Assembly: GCA_963809965.1 (NCBI GenBank)
Contig: CAWELU010000057.1
Span: 62,001 to 126,000 of the forward strand
Length of the DNA stretch: 64,000 bases
DNA from: CAIWHR01 sp963809965
Lineage (GTDB): Bacteria; Pseudomonadota; Gammaproteobacteria; Burkholderiales; Casimicrobiaceae
Direction of reading: 5' to 3'
The notes below the pieces were generated by a model. It was not told the origin of the DNA. It ran no database searches and saw only the letters and a program-made list of their open reading frames with translations. The translations under genes and the position numbers were made by a program. Shown here in pieces: positions 1-14,432 of the stretch (its first letter is position 1; each line of letters opens with the position of its first letter).

Positions 1-2274
1 GCGTCGAAATGCAGGTTCGCGCAACCCTCGATTTCCGAAGGCAGCGCCGTCAGCTCGAAATAGTGGGTCGCGAAGAGCGCAAGCGCACGATTCTTCTCGG
101 CCAGCTGGTGCGCGATCGCCCAAGCGAGGGCGAGTCCGTCGAACGTCGAGGTGCCACGGCCGATCTCGTCGATCAGCACCAGACTCTGCGGTGTCGCGCG
201 GTGCAGGATCGCCGCTGCCTCGGTCATTTCGACCATGAACGTCGAACGCCCGCCGGCAAGATCATCCGCCGCCCCGATGCGCGTATGGATTGCGTCGAGC
301 GGCCCGATCTCGGCCGATGCCGCAGGCACGAACGAACCGCAATGCGCCAGTAGCGCGACGACGGCCGCCTGCCGCATGTACGTCGACTTGCCGCCCATGT
401 TGGGCCCCGTGATGATCAGGAGCCGCCGGTCGGGCGCGAGACAGAGATCGTTCGGAATGAACTCGTCGACCTGCCGTTCGACCACCGGATGCCGGCCGCC
501 GCGGATGGCGATGCCGATCGTCGGCGTGAAGACCGGGCGCGTGAGGTCGAGCGCTTCCGCGCGCTCGGCGAGCGTTGCCAGTACGTCGAGCGTCGCGAGC
601 GCGGTTCCCGCTTTCTGCAGCACGGGTATCGCCGGCGCGAGATCGGCAAGCAAACGCTCGTAGAGGAGCTTCTCGCGGGCGAGCGCGCGCTCCTGCGCCG
701 AGAGCGCCTTGTCCTCGAACGCCTTCAGTTCCGGCGTGATGTAGCGCTCCGCGTTCTTGAGCGTCTGCCGGCGTCGGTAATCGTCGGGGATCCGTCCGAC
801 GTTGGCGTGCGTCACCTCGATGTAGAAGCCGTGCACGCGGTTGTACTCGACCTTGAGATTGGCGATGCCGCTGCGCTCGCGTTCGCGCGCTTCGAGCGCC
901 ACCAGGAACTCGCCGCAGTGCTCGTCGATGGCGCGCAGTTCGTCGAGCTCGGCATCGAATCCCGTAGCGATCACGCCGCCGTCGCGCACCTGCGCTGCAG
1001 GCTCAGGCGCAATCGTCGCGGTGAGCAACGTCGCCCACTGCGGATCGACATCCAGATCGGCGGCGAGCGACGCAACGAGCGACGTTACGCTGCCGGCGAT
1101 CGGCGTACGAATCGCGGGTAGCCGGGAGAGGGTCTCGCGCAGCGCCGCGAGATCCCGCGGTCGGGCCGAAGCCAGAGCGATGCGTGCCGCGATCCGGTTC
1201 AGATCGGCGGTCGACGCGAGCTCGGCGACGAGTCGGCGACGCGCGGGGGCATCCGCGACCCATGCTTCGACCGCCGAATGGCGCGCCGCCGCGGCCGCCT
1301 GCGATCGCAGCGGATGGGTCAGCCAGTGCCGGAGCAGGCGGCTTCCCGCAGCGGTGGCACACGCGTCGAGCAGCGAGAGCAGCGTCGGCGCGGTCTCACC
1401 CCGCAACGTTTCGGTGATTTCGAGATTGCGTCGCGTCGCCGGGTCGAGCAGCAACCCGTCGCCCGCGGTTTCGACGGCAAGCGAGCGGACGTGCGCGAGA
1501 GTCGATTGCTGGGTGCCGGCCGCATAATCGAACACCGCGCCGGCCGCACCGACTGCGAGATCGCGATCTTCCACGCCGAACGCCGATAGGTCCCGCGTGC
1601 CGAAATGCTTCGCCAGCGAGCGGGTTGCAGCCGCGCTGTCGAACTTCCACGCGGGCAGTGTTCGCATCGGAACGCGACCACCGGTCGGCGGTGACGGAGC
1701 CTGTTCCGGAACCAGCAGCTCCGCGACGTCGAGCCGCTCGAGTGCCGCCGCTGTTTCGGACGACGGCACCTCCGTCAGCGTGAACTGGCCGGATGCCAGA
1801 TTGAGCCACGCAATGCCCGATCGGTACTTGCCGGGGTTCGACCGCGACGAGCAGGCGATCGCGCTTTGCCTCGAGCAGGTTGGCGTCGGTCAGCGTTCCC
1901 GGCGTAATGACCCGGAGAACCTTGCGCTCGACCGGCCCCTTGCTCGTCGCCGGGTCGCCGATCTGCTCGCAGATCGCCACCGCTTCGCCGAGCTTCATCA
2001 AGCGCGCGAGATAGCCTTCGACTGCGTGGAACGGGACGCCAGCCATCGGAATCGGCGCGCCCGCCGATTGCCCGCGGGCCGTCAGCGTGATGTCGAGCAG
2101 GCGCGCCGCGCGCTGCGCATCCTCGTAGAAGAGCTCGTAGAAATCGCCCATCCGGTAGAACAACAGCTTGTCCGGATGCTCCGCCTTCGCGCGGAGATAT
2201 TGCTGCATCATCGGCGTATGAGTCGATCGCGATGCCGGCGCGGAGGGCGGTACGGGCGCGGTATCGGGCGACAT
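1..2274 (-). CDS. mutS: DNA mismatch repair protein MutS (C-terminus beyond window, one frame break)
   Basis: Mismatch-recognition ATPase that binds mispaired DNA as a dimer and recruits MutL. The start ATG (2274) gives a short Pro/Ser-rich leader and then the mismatch-binding domain with DFYELF near residue 50. Toward the window edge come the Walker A motif GPNMGGKST and the Walker B region DEIGRGTSTFDG. About 757 residues are visible and the family is usually 850-880, so the extreme C-terminal dimerisation part lies outside the window. One extra base in the G run at 1833-1836 breaks the frame at LLVAVEP; removing it restores MutS reading to the window edge. The gene is divergent from hutH and not part of the hut operon. 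Identity is certain; the frame break is most likely a homopolymer error. Confidence 0.95.
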
Positions 2275-2598
2275 GCCGGAATTATACGGAGCATGATGTC
2301 CGACCGCTGAAATCGCTTGCGTTGCGGCCAGGCCAACGTGCAGCATCGGCTGCCCAGTCGCCGCGGGCATTAGAATGTTCTTCGACCGGGTCAACCTTTC
2401 CCCGCGCGACCTCTTCGAGCGCCGACGGTTGCGCGCATGGCCGGATTGATGCTGCAGCGGCGACGGCCCGAGTCGCCTGACGAGGCAAGAGCGTGAGACA
2501 CTCCCGACCGTTGGCAGACCCATTGGCACACGTGCGGCGCGGCCGGGACGGGGAGACAGGACATCGCGCATCTCGCTTCGAGTGTCGGGCGAGTCCGC
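2275..2598. other. mutS-hutH divergent intergenic region
   Basis: About 320 bases between the divergent starts of mutS and hutH. Open frames crossing it are extensions of mutS or antisense shadows and show no family resemblance. I see no convincing -35/-10 pair, terminator or operator. Promoters for both genes presumably lie here, but the sequence does not let me place them. Confidence 0.5.
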
Positions 2599-4131
2599 AT
2601 GATTCCGCATACGCTTCGGCCGGGTGCCCTTTCGCTCGACCTGTTGCGCGCGCTGTGGTCGGCTGCGGCGCCGATCGCCATCGATCCCCAGGCGCGTGGC
2701 GTGGTGGATGCGGCGGCAACGACCGTCGCCACCGTCTCGCTCCGAGCATCGCGTCGTCTATGGCGTCAACACCGGATTCGGCCTCCTCGCGCGCACGCGG
2801 ATCGACGACGCGAGGCTCGTCGAGCTGCAGCGCGCGCTGGTGCTGTCGCATTCGGCGGGCACGGGACCGCTGCTCGACGACGCGGTCGTGCGCCTGGTCA
2901 TCGCGCTCAAGGTCGCATCGCTCGCGCGCGGCCATTCGGGAATCCGGTGGAGCGTCATCGAAGCGCTGGTCGCCATGGCGAACGCGGGCATCGTTCCCTG
3001 CATTCCGGCGCAGGGATCGGTGGGTGCGTCCGGCGATCTCGCGCCGCTCGCGCACCTTGTCCGCGGTGCTGATCGGCGAGGGCGAGGCGAGAGTCGATGG
3101 CCGCATCCTGCCGGCACGCGACGCGCTCGCGCGCGCCGGGCTGCAGCCGGTCGCACTGGGGCCGAAGGAAGGCCTGGCGCTGCTCAACGGCACGCAGGTG
3201 TCGACCGCGCTGGCGCTGGCGGGCCTGTTTGCGGCCGAGCGGGCGATCGCGGCGGCCTTCGTCGCCGGCGCGCTTTCGGTCGATGCTTGCCTTGGCAGCG
3301 ATACGCCGTTCGATCCGCGCATTCATGCGGTGCGCGGCCATCGCGGCCAGGCGGACGCGGCGGCGATCTACCGGAGGCTCCTTGCGGGCAGCTGCGATCC
3401 GTGCGTCGCACAAGGACTGCCCGCGGGTGCAGGATCCCTACAGCCTGCGCTGCCAGCCGCAGGTGATGGGCGCCTGCCTCGACCAACTCCGGCGCGCGGC
3501 CGAAGCATTGCTGATCGAGGCAAATGCGGTGTCGGACAATCCGCTGGTGTTTCCGGATACGGGAGAAATCCTGTCCGGCGGCAACTTCCACGCCGAGCCT
3601 GTTGCCTTTGCCGCCGACAATCTCGCCTTGGCGATTGCGGAGGTGGGGGCGATGTCGGAGCGACGCACCGCGTTGCTGATGGATACCAACCTCTCGGGGC
3701 TGCCGCCGTTTCTGGTCGAGAACGGCGGGGTGAACTCGGGGTTCATGATCGCGCAGGTGACCGCTGCCGCGCTTGCGTCCGAGAACAAGGCGCTCGCGCA
3801 CCCGGTGTCGGTCGATTCGCTGCCGACGTCGGCCAACCAGGAGGATCACGTCAGCATGGCGACGTACGCCGCGCGCCGCCTGACGCCAATGGCCGCGAAC
3901 ACGGCGCGCATCGTCGCGATCGAGCTTCTCGCCGCCGCACAGGGTGTCGACCTGCGCCGGCCACTTGACGACATCGCCGCAAGCTCGCGGCGGCGATCGG
4001 CGCTCATCCGCGCCGACGCGGCGTTCTGGGATCGCGATCGTGCGTTCGCGCCGGATCTCGAGGCGATCCGCTTGCGCGTCGAGCGCGGGGATTTCGTTCC
4101 CTATGCTGACGGGGCCTTGGTTTCCGGCTGA
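2599..4131 (+). CDS. hutH: Histidine ammonia-lyase HutH (three single-base frame breaks)
   Basis: Cytoplasmic enzyme removing ammonia from L-histidine to give urocanate, the first step of histidine catabolism. The signature GSVGASGDLAPLAH is present; its Ala-Ser-Gly forms the MIO electrophile. VYGVNTGFG and DCPRVQDPYSLRCQPQ are further family hallmarks, and the conserved NFHAEP and ENGGVNSGFM segments follow. Reading needs three frame changes, near 2740, near 3060 (extra T in the run coding AHLSAV) and at 3393 (extra T before AIRASHKD). Removing three bases gives 509 residues, normal for HutH. The start ATG at 2599 has only a weak ribosome-binding site. hutU follows after 130 bases in the same direction; hutI, hutG and hutC are not in the window. 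The breaks look like sequence errors rather than decay because everything else is intact. Confidence 0.93.
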
Positions 4132-4261
4132 CGCCGGGGGCGAGAGCAAGCGGCGGGGCAGGCAGCAGCAACCAGCAGCTCGATCGGCCCCGTGACGCCG
4201 GCGCGCCGCTGCGCGACAATTCGACTCCTGCGGCGATCGTCTGCCGCGCCGGAGAACCGCC

Positions 4262-5975
<1,714 letters not shown>

Positions 5976-5986
5976 CGACGCAGCGG

Positions 5987-6148
5987 CAGGCGCTGGCCGG
6001 TCAGGAGCGGACTCAGGGTGCCGCCAACCGTGGCGTCGAGCGGGTGCCCGGCGCGCGACGACCGGTAGAAAACATGACCGGCCGCCGCGCGCCACCCGCT
6101 TAACGACGCCGGCGGCAACGGAGTCCGCTCCTGACCGGCCCGCGCCTG
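5987..6148. repeat. Giant imperfect palindrome (~162 bp) between hutU and htpG
   Basis: The outer arms 5987-6014 and 6121-6148 pair over 28 bases with one mismatch; the innermost 20 (GGCCGGTCAGGAGCGGACTC) are perfect. Inside them 6015-6047 and 6092-6120 are again imperfectly complementary. The centre (GGCGCGCGACGACCGGT against its partner ending ...GCGCGCC) closes on an apical loop around AGAAAACATG. The whole element can therefore fold as one long hairpin. Positions 6012-6046 match the reverse complement of 53821-53855 at 33 of 35 bases, so this is a member of a dispersed family. No transposase is present. It could act as a transcription end for hutU, a REP/BIME-like site or a MITE remnant. 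Confidence 0.8.
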
Positions 6149-6263
6149 GCATACGACGCCGGCGACCAACAAGCCGACTCCGGACTCGCCCGCCCCTGCT
6201 TGGCGGTGAGCCGGTCCAGCGCGACGGTCGTCAGGCCGCCATTGCGTCGCAGGATCCGGCGGG

Positions 6264-6291
6264 CTTGAAATTGACCCGTGCTACCACAAAC
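6264..6291 (+). promoter_or_regulatory. Candidate heat-shock (sigma-32) promoter of htpG
   Basis: CTTGAAA at 6264-6270 is a perfect sigma-32 -35 element. Thirteen bases later CCACAAAC is a weak match to the -10 consensus CCCCATNT. It lies about 40 bases before the htpG start, as expected for a heat-shock gene. The -10 match is the weak point. Confidence 0.5.
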
Positions 6292-6328
6292 TGTTTTGTT
6301 TTCGGATCGAGATAACAGGAGTGATGCC

Positions 6329-8267
<1,939 letters not shown>

Positions 8268-8374
8268 GCCGCGTGGCCTCACCCGCTGCTCATTCCGCCA
8301 TGGGGCTCGGCGTTGGTGACGGCGCGACCATGTCAGAATGACAAGGTCACCGCTGCTCTGCACTTATCGCCTCC

Positions 8375-8857
8375 ATGCCCAGACACGTTGTCGCGCCCAA
8401 AGAGTTCGAACCCGAGTTCGTCAAGGGGCTCACCAGCATTTTCGAAGAGAAGATCGTCTTCAACCAGCTGTTGGGACTCAAGATCACCTCGCTCAAGCCG
8501 GAACGCGTGAGCGGGCGCATCGACATGCGGCACGATCTGATCGGACACTTTTCCTACAACCGCCTGCACGGCGGCGTGATAAGCGCCGGTCTCGATGCGA
8601 TGGCCGGCCTTGCCGTGATGGCCGCGCTCGGCGCGCGCCACATGGACGAGCCGGTGCCGCAGCGGTTGGCTCGCTTCTCCCGCGTCGGCACCATCGACAT
8701 CAGGATCGACTATCTGCGCCCGGGCATCGGCGAGCATTTCGAGTTGCGCGCCGAAGTGATGCGCATCGGTTCGCGGGTCGCGTCCACACGCATGGAATTC
8801 CTCGGCGCCGACGGCACGCTGCTGTCCACCGGAACGGCTGCCTACATCGTGTCCTGA
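8375..8857 (+). CDS. yigI: YigI-family acyl-CoA thioesterase (hotdog fold)
   Basis: 160-residue PaaI/YigI-type single hotdog protein, expected to hydrolyse medium- and long-chain acyl-CoA in the cytoplasm. HGGVISAGLDAMAGLA gives the hotdog helix with the HGG active-site turn. RFSRVGTIDIRIDYLRPG closely matches my memory of Escherichia coli YigI, which has the same Arg-Met/Val-Gly-Thr-Ile-Asp pattern. Length is right for the family (~155). The ATG at 8375 begins MPRHVVAPKEFEPEF. It stands alone between htpG and the helicase gene, so context adds little. The assignment as a thioesterase is firm; the substrate is inferred from the family. Confidence 0.85.
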   Translation: MPRHVVAPKEFEPEFVKGLTSIFEEKIVFNQLLGLKITSLKPERVSGRIDMRHDLIGHFSYNRLHGGVISAGLDAMAGLAVMAALGARHMDEPVPQRLARFSRVGTIDIRIDYLRPGIGEHFELRAEVMRIGSRVASTRMEFLGADGTLLSTGTAAYIVS

Positions 8858-8998
8858 TCCGCGCTCGCGTGCAGAGCCGGGGCAATGATCCAGCGTGGGG
8901 GCCACGGCTTCCCGATGGCATGTTATCCTCGCCTAGAACGTTCGTTCGATAAGACCTGAGGCGGCCGGCTATTGCATTTCTGCGACGGCCGGCCACAA

Positions 8999-11120
8999 AT
9001 GGAAATGCCGACACTCCTTTCGCTGGCTGCTGGTCCGGCATCTGCCGGCACCGTCGATTTTCTGGCGCCGCTGAACGCGCAGCAGCGGCTCGCGGTGGAG
9101 CACGGGACGGGACCGCAGGGACGCGACGACAGCCCGTTGCTGGTCATTGCCGGCGCCGGTTCCGGCAAGACCAATACGCTTGCCTACCGCGTCGCGCACC
9201 TGGTCCGCAGCGGCGTGGACCCGCAACGCATTCTCCTCCTGACGTTTTCGCGCCGGGCCGCGGCGGAAATGGAGCGCCGGGCGGGGCAGTTGCTGCATCG
9301 AGCGCTGGGCGCCGCGACGAGGTACGCGCCCGGCGCGCTGCGGTGGGCCGGCACGTTCCACAGCGTCGGCGCCCGCCTGCTGCGGGAGTACGCCGCACGG
9401 ATCGGTTTGCCGGAGTCCTTCACGATTCTCGACCGCGGCGACGCCGAGGACCTGGTCGCGATCGTACGGCACGAACTCGGGCTGGACGGGACGCAGCGCC
9501 GCTTCCCGACCAAGGCCACCTGCCTCGCGATCTATTCTCGCGTTGTCAACAGCGAAGCGGCACTGACCGAGGTTCTCGAGCGCAGTCATCCCTGGTGTGT
9601 TTCATGGGAAGCCGAGCTCAAGAAACTCTTTGACGCCTACGTCCGGGCGAAGCAGGCACAGAACGTCCTCGATTACGACGACCTGCTGTTGTACTGGTCG
9701 TTCATGGTCAAGGAACCATCGCTAGCTCGGGAGATCGGCGAGCGCTTCGACCATGTGCTCGTGGACGAGTATCAGGACACCAACCGCTTGCAGGCGTCGA
9801 TCCTGCTGGCGATGAAGCCGGACGGTAAAGGCGTCACGGTGGTGGGCGATGACGCGCAATCGATCTATTCGTTCCGCGCCGCGACGGTCCGCAACATCCT
9901 CGACTTTCCGCAGCAGTTCACCCCGCCCGCCCGGGTCGTAACGCTGGAGCGCAACTACCGCTCGACGCAGGCCATCCTCGATGCCTCCAACGCCGTGATT
10001 GACCTCGCGCGCGAGCGGTTCACCAAGAATCTCTGGACCGACCGCGTCTCGTCGTGCAAGCCGCGACTCATCACGGTCCGCGACGAAGCCGATCAGGCAC
10101 GCTGTGTCGCCGAGCGCGTGCTCGAGCAGCGTGAGCAGGGCATGGCGCTGAAATCGCAGGCGGTGCTGTTCCGCAGCTCCAGCCATAGCGCGCAATTGGA
10201 GCTCGAACTCGCCCGTCGCGGCATTCCCTTCGTCAAGTACGGCGGACTCAAGTTCCTGGAAGCGGCCCATGTGAAGGACGTGCTGGCCGTGCTCCGGTGG
10301 GCCGACAATGCACGCAACCGCATGGCCGGCTTTCGCGCGGCGTGCCTCCTTCCCGGCATCGGACCGGCGACTGCTACGCGACTCCTCGACGTGCTCGATG
10401 GAGCAGCCGACGTGATGTCGGCGTTAGCCGCATTCAAGGTTCCCCCGTCGGTGGAGGCGGATTGGAGCGCGTTCCGGACGATGTTTCGTGCGCTCCACGC
10501 GCCAGCGGTGGATTGGCCTGCCGAGCTGGAAGTCGTTACCCGATGGTACGAACCACACCTGCAGCGCCTCTACGAGGATGTGGCCGCGCGCCAAGCGGAC
10601 CTCGTCCAGCTCCAACACATCGCGTCGACCTTCCCGTCCCGCGAGCGCTTCCTCACCGAAATGGCGCTCGACCCTCCGGACGCAACGAGCGGCGAGGCGG
10701 GCGCACCGGGAAAGGACGACGACTACCTGATCCTGTCGACCATTCACTCGGCCAAGGGACAGGAATGGAAGTCCGTGCAGATCCTCAATGTCGTCGACGG
10801 CTGCATCCCCTCCGACATGAGCACCGGAACGACCGAAGAAGTCGAGGAGGAGCGGCGTCTCCTCTATGTCGCAATGACGCGGGCCAAGGAGGCGCTGCAG
10901 CTGCTCGTGCCGCAGCGTTTCTACGTCCACCAGCAATCCGCGTACGGCGATCGGCACGTTTACGCGTCGCGCAGCCGCTTCATTCCCGACGCTACTGACC
11001 GCGTTGTTCGAGTGTTCGGTCTGGCCCGTCGCGGCACGAGCCGTGGAAGAGACACGCGCTCCGCAGCATCCGTCGCCACCAGTCGATCTCGCGGAACGCA
11101 TTCGCCTGCTATGGCGATGA
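8999..11120 (+). CDS. UvrD/Rep-family ATP-dependent DNA helicase (one frame break at the C-terminus)
   Basis: Superfamily 1A helicase of about 706 residues. Motifs in order: Q motif LNAQQRLAV, Walker A AGAGSGKT, motif II DEYQDTN, motif III GDDAQSIYSFR, motif IV region ERNYRSTQ, motif V STIHSAKGQEWK and motif VI VAMTRAKE. The C-terminus is reached only after dropping one extra base near 10993; the frame then ends RIRLLWR and stops at 11120. Without the correction the frame runs to 11191 in unrelated sequence. ATG 8999 lacks a clear ribosome-binding site; an in-frame TTG at 8972 is preceded by GAGG and is an alternative start. It is shorter than UvrD and Rep proper and may be a third, accessory helicase. 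No SOS box is visible. Confidence 0.88.
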
Positions 11121-11253
11121 GAGGACCGCCACGCGATCGACCGCGCACAACAATTGGGAACGGTGGCGGCCGGACTTCGGACCATTCGTGAGCATTCGTT
11201 CTTGATGCTTGACCATCTCGGTTCGGCAACAGTGAACGTTCGGACGTTGTCGA

Positions 11254-12175
11254 TCAACGGCCCTTCCTGGCCTTGGCCGGCACCCGGATTGCGTCGATGA
11301 ACGCCGCGAGGGCAGGGGATACCTGGCGTCGACCCGGGTAATAGAGGAAGAACCCGGGAAACGGCGGACACCAATCCTCGAGCACTCTCGTGAGCGCGCC
11401 AGCCTTCACCAGTGAGGAAACCTGGTCCTCGATCAGGTAGCGCGAGGCCCAATCCGGCCAGCGCGGAATCGAGCACCATCAGCTCGTCATCGAAGACGAG
11501 CGGTCCGTCCACCCCAACCTCGAGCTTGTGGCGGCCCTGCTCGAACTCCCACTTGTAGATCGTCCCCGCGGTCGGCAACCTGAAGTTGATGCAGCGGTGT
11601 TGACGGAGATCGTGAGGCGTTGACGGGGCTGGATGCGACGCAAAGTACTGCGGAGATCCGACGACGGCCATCCGAAGCTGTCCCGTCACCGGTACGGCCA
11701 CCACGTCCTTCTCGAGCGACTCGCCAAGGCGAATGCCGGCGTCGAACCGCTGCGCGACGATGTTGGTCAAGCCAGGATCGATGAGGATTTCGACGACGAT
11801 CTCGGGATAGCGCTGGGTGAACCGGGGCAGGACGGGCGCTACCACCATTCGAGCAGCAGATCGGGATGCGGTGATCCGGACGTGTCCCGAGGGCCGCTCG
11901 AGCAACCGCCCCAGCTCCTCGACCGCGCCGGAGATCTCCTCGATGGCAGGACGAAGCCGCGCGAGCAATCGCTCGCCGGCCTCCGTCGTCGAGACGCTTC
12001 GCGTGCTGCGGGCCAGCAGCTGGATGCGCAGCCGCTCCTCGAGGCGCCGCATCGTATGGCTGAGCGCCGACGGAGAAACGCCGAGCCGCGCGGCCGCTCG
12101 CGTGAAGCTGCGTTCCTCCGCGACGACGGCGAACGCCGCCAGGCTGCCCCAGTCTTCCCGGTCCATTCCTGACAA
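11254..12175 (-). CDS. LysR-family transcriptional regulator (one frame break)
   Basis: DNA-binding regulator with an N-terminal winged helix-turn-helix (SFTRAAARLGVSPSALSHTMRRLE, split here as SFTRAAARLG then VSPSALSHTM) and a C-terminal type-2 periplasmic-binding-like effector domain (VRITASRSA onward). One extra base near 11467 breaks the frame after GLGLA; the corrected tail reads YLIEDQVSSLVKAGALTRVL and ends KARKGR, giving 306 residues, typical for the family. Start: TTG 12175 has GAGGT ~8 bases upstream, whereas ATG 12166 has AGGA directly abutting it, so TTG is favoured. It is transcribed divergently from the aldo/keto reductase operon, the classic layout for a LysR protein controlling its neighbour. 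Effector unknown. Confidence 0.88.
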
Positions 12176-12282
12176 TAAGTCAATACCTCATTCGGATTCT
12201 ACGTCTTTATCCAGGGAGTTGAAACGCGGATCATGTTCACCGGAATGGAGGACATTTCGTCTTGGATCTTCATGGGGGAAAT

Positions 12283-13275
12283 ATGCAGAAGCGCACTCTT
12301 GGAGAAAGTGGACTGGAGGTTTCGGCCATCGGCTTGGGCTGCATGGGACTGAGCTTCGGCTACGGTCCGGCGGTCGACAAGAAGGACGGAATCGCGCTGA
12401 TCCGGTCGGCCGTTGCGCGGGGCGTCACCTTTTTCGACACCGCCGAAGTCTACGGCCCGTTCACGAACGAGGAGCTGGTGGGCGAGGCACTGGCCCCGTT
12501 CCGCGATCAGGTGGTGATCGCAACCAAGTTCGGCTTCGACATCGACCCGAAGGACGGCAAGCAGCTGGGCCTCGACAGCCGTCCCGAACGCATCAAGCAG
12601 GTGGCCGCGGCATCGCTCAAGCGGCTCAAGACGGATGTCATCGATCTCTTCTATCAGCATCGCGTCGATCCGAACGTGCCGATCGAAGATGTCGCCGGCG
12701 CGGTCAAGGACCTGATCCGCGAAGGCAAGGTCAGGCACTTCGGTCTTTCGGAGCCGGGCGTGCAGACGATCCGGCGGGCACACGCCGTCCAGCCGGTCGC
12801 CGCGGTTCAGAGCGAATACTCGATGTGGTGGCGAGAACCCGAGCAGGAGGTCCTGCCGACGCTCGAGGAACTCGGCATCGGCTTCGTTCCCTTCAGCCCG
12901 CTGGGCAAGGGCTTCCTCACGGGCGCGATCAACGAGAACACGACGTTCGACAGCACCGACTTCCGCAATGTCGTTCCCCGCTTCACGCCGGAGGCCCGCA
13001 AGGCGAACCAGGCCCTGGTCGATCTGCTCGGCGAGATCGCAGCCCGGAAGCAGGTGACGCCCGCCCAGATCGCCATCGCCTGGCTCCTGGCCCAGAAGCC
13101 GTGGATCGTTCCGATACCCGGCACCACGAAGCTGCATCGCCTGGAGGAAAACATCGGCGCGGTCGCCGTCGAACTGATGCCCGAGGAGCTTCGCATCATC
13201 GACGGTGCCGTCTCGAAGATCACGGTACAAGGGGCCCGGTATCCGGAACATCTGCAGCGCCTGGTAGGTCGCTGA
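12283..13275 (+). CDS. Aldo/keto reductase
   Basis: NADPH-dependent carbonyl reductase with an (alpha/beta)8 barrel, ~330 residues. Catalytic tetrad residues are visible: Asp and Tyr in FFDTAEVYG, Lys in VIATKFGF and His in FYQHRVD. The C-terminal phosphate-binding segment VPIPGTTKLHRLEEN is typical of the AKR group of perakine-reductase/YajO-like proteins. ATG 12283 follows GGGGGA by four bases; a TTG at 12262 would add seven residues but lacks such support. First gene of a three-gene run (hydrolase, F420-type reductase) opposite a LysR regulator, suggesting a small inducible detoxification or xenobiotic operon. Substrate cannot be told. Confidence 0.92.
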   Translation: MQKRTLGESGLEVSAIGLGCMGLSFGYGPAVDKKDGIALIRSAVARGVTFFDTAEVYGPFTNEELVGEALAPFRDQVVIATKFGFDIDPKDGKQLGLDSRPERIKQVAAASLKRLKTDVIDLFYQHRVDPNVPIEDVAGAVKDLIREGKVRHFGLSEPGVQTIRRAHAVQPVAAVQSEYSMWWREPEQEVLPTLEELGIGFVPFSPLGKGFLTGAINENTTFDSTDFRNVVPRFTPEARKANQALVDLLGEIAARKQVTPAQIAIAWLLAQKPWIVPIPGTTKLHRLEENIGAVAVELMPEELRIIDGAVSKITVQGARYPEHLQRLVGR

Positions 13276-13340
13276 ACGTCTCTCACATCAGAAGCGCAAG
13301 AAGGAAACAGCAACCAGTCTGGACGCGCGGAGAAAACCCT

Positions 13341-14432
13341 ATGACTGCGAAGCATCGGAGGTTATTGAACGTACTCTGCCTGATCTCGGCCGGCATTGTT
13401 GCTTCAGCATGTGCAACGTCTGGCGGGAATGACAAGCCCGAGCCGCTGATCATCAAGGAGCAGGGCAGTTTTGCAGTCGGTGGAACCGTGATCACCCACC
13501 CCGGCACCTACGACCCCATGAAGCAGCAGGCCCCGGACGGGCAGACGTTTCACGGTGATCACGCCTATGTGTTCTATCAAGTCCCGTTCAACGCCCGCAA
13601 GCTTCCTCTCGTGCTCTGGCACGGCTTCGGACAGTTCTCGAAGACATGGGAAAGCACACCGGATGGGCGCGAGGGCTTCCAGAACATCTTCCTGCGCCGC
13701 GGCTTCGGGGTGTACGTGATCGACCAGCCACGACGTGGCAATGCAGGACGCAGCACCCTGCCAATGACGATAACGCCTACGCCCGACGAGCAAACCTGGT
13801 TCAACATCTTCCGCGTCGGTATCTGGCCGAACTATTTCCCCGGCGTGCAATTCTCGCGCGACCCGGAGGCCTTGAACCAGTACTTCCGCCAGATGACGCC
13901 CAACACGGGTCCCTTCGATGTGGAGGTGATCTCGGACGCCGTTTCCGCGCTGTTCAACAGAATCGGGCCCGGAATCCTCGTCACCCATTCACAAGGCGGT
14001 GGGCCGGGCTGGGTCACCGCCATGAAGAATCGCAACGTCCGTGCCGTCGTTTCCTACGAGCCCGGCAGCGGCTTTGTCTTTCCGAACGGCGAGGTGCCGC
14101 CTCCGATGCCAAGCTCGGGCGGCGCCCTGGAGGCGGTTGGCGTGCCTCTGTCCGAGTTCATGCTGCTCACGAAGATCCCGATCGTCATCTTCTACGGCGA
14201 CAACATTCCAGCGGAGCCGATGGCGGTTCCGAGCCAGGACCAGTGGCGCGTGCGCCTGGCGATGGCGAGGCTATGGGCGGACGCCGTGAACCGCCGAGGG
14301 GGTGACGTTACCGTCGTGCACTTGCCCGAAGCGGGCATTCGCGGCAATACGCACTTTGCATTCTCCGATCTGAACAATCTCGAGATCGCGGGCCTTCTGT
14401 CCGAATTTCTCGGGAAGAAGAGGTTGGATTGA
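13341..14432 (+). CDS. Alpha/beta hydrolase with lipoprotein-like signal
   Basis: 363 residues. The N-terminus has a basic start, a hydrophobic stretch and VASAC, a weak lipobox that would anchor the mature protein at Cys; plain periplasmic export is the alternative. The fold shows LVLWHGFG (oxyanion region), nucleophile Ser in THSQGG (Thr replaces the first Gly of GxSxG), Asp in VIFYGDNIP and His in GNTHFAFSD, a complete triad. The strong cluster of aromatic residues after the nucleophile strand suggests a hydrophobic ester substrate. It lies 65 bases after the reductase, and its stop overlaps the start of the next gene, so all three are probably one operon. The specific esterase or lipase activity is unknown. 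Confidence 0.82.
   Translation: MTAKHRRLLNVLCLISAGIVASACATSGGNDKPEPLIIKEQGSFAVGGTVITHPGTYDPMKQQAPDGQTFHGDHAYVFYQVPFNARKLPLVLWHGFGQFSKTWESTPDGREGFQNIFLRRGFGVYVIDQPRRGNAGRSTLPMTITPTPDEQTWFNIFRVGIWPNYFPGVQFSRDPEALNQYFRQMTPNTGPFDVEVISDAVSALFNRIGPGILVTHSQGGGPGWVTAMKNRNVRAVVSYEPGSGFVFPNGEVPPPMPSSGGALEAVGVPLSEFMLLTKIPIVIFYGDNIPAEPMAVPSQDQWRVRLAMARLWADAVNRRGGDVTVVHLPEAGIRGNTHFAFSDLNNLEIAGLLSEFLGKKRLD

Noticed and set aside
8925..8960. SOS (LexA) box before the helicase gene, suggested by GAACGTTC
   Set aside because: The palindrome does not fit the CTGT-N8-ACAG pattern of proteobacterial LexA.
10424..12175. A 583-codon open frame on the minus strand
   Set aside because: Only the first part is the LysR protein; after the frame break it runs antisense through the helicase gene with no family resemblance.
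11817..13340. Long upstream extension of the alpha/beta hydrolase frame
   Set aside because: It overlaps the LysR and aldo/keto reductase genes in a wrong frame; the signal peptide defines the start at 13341.
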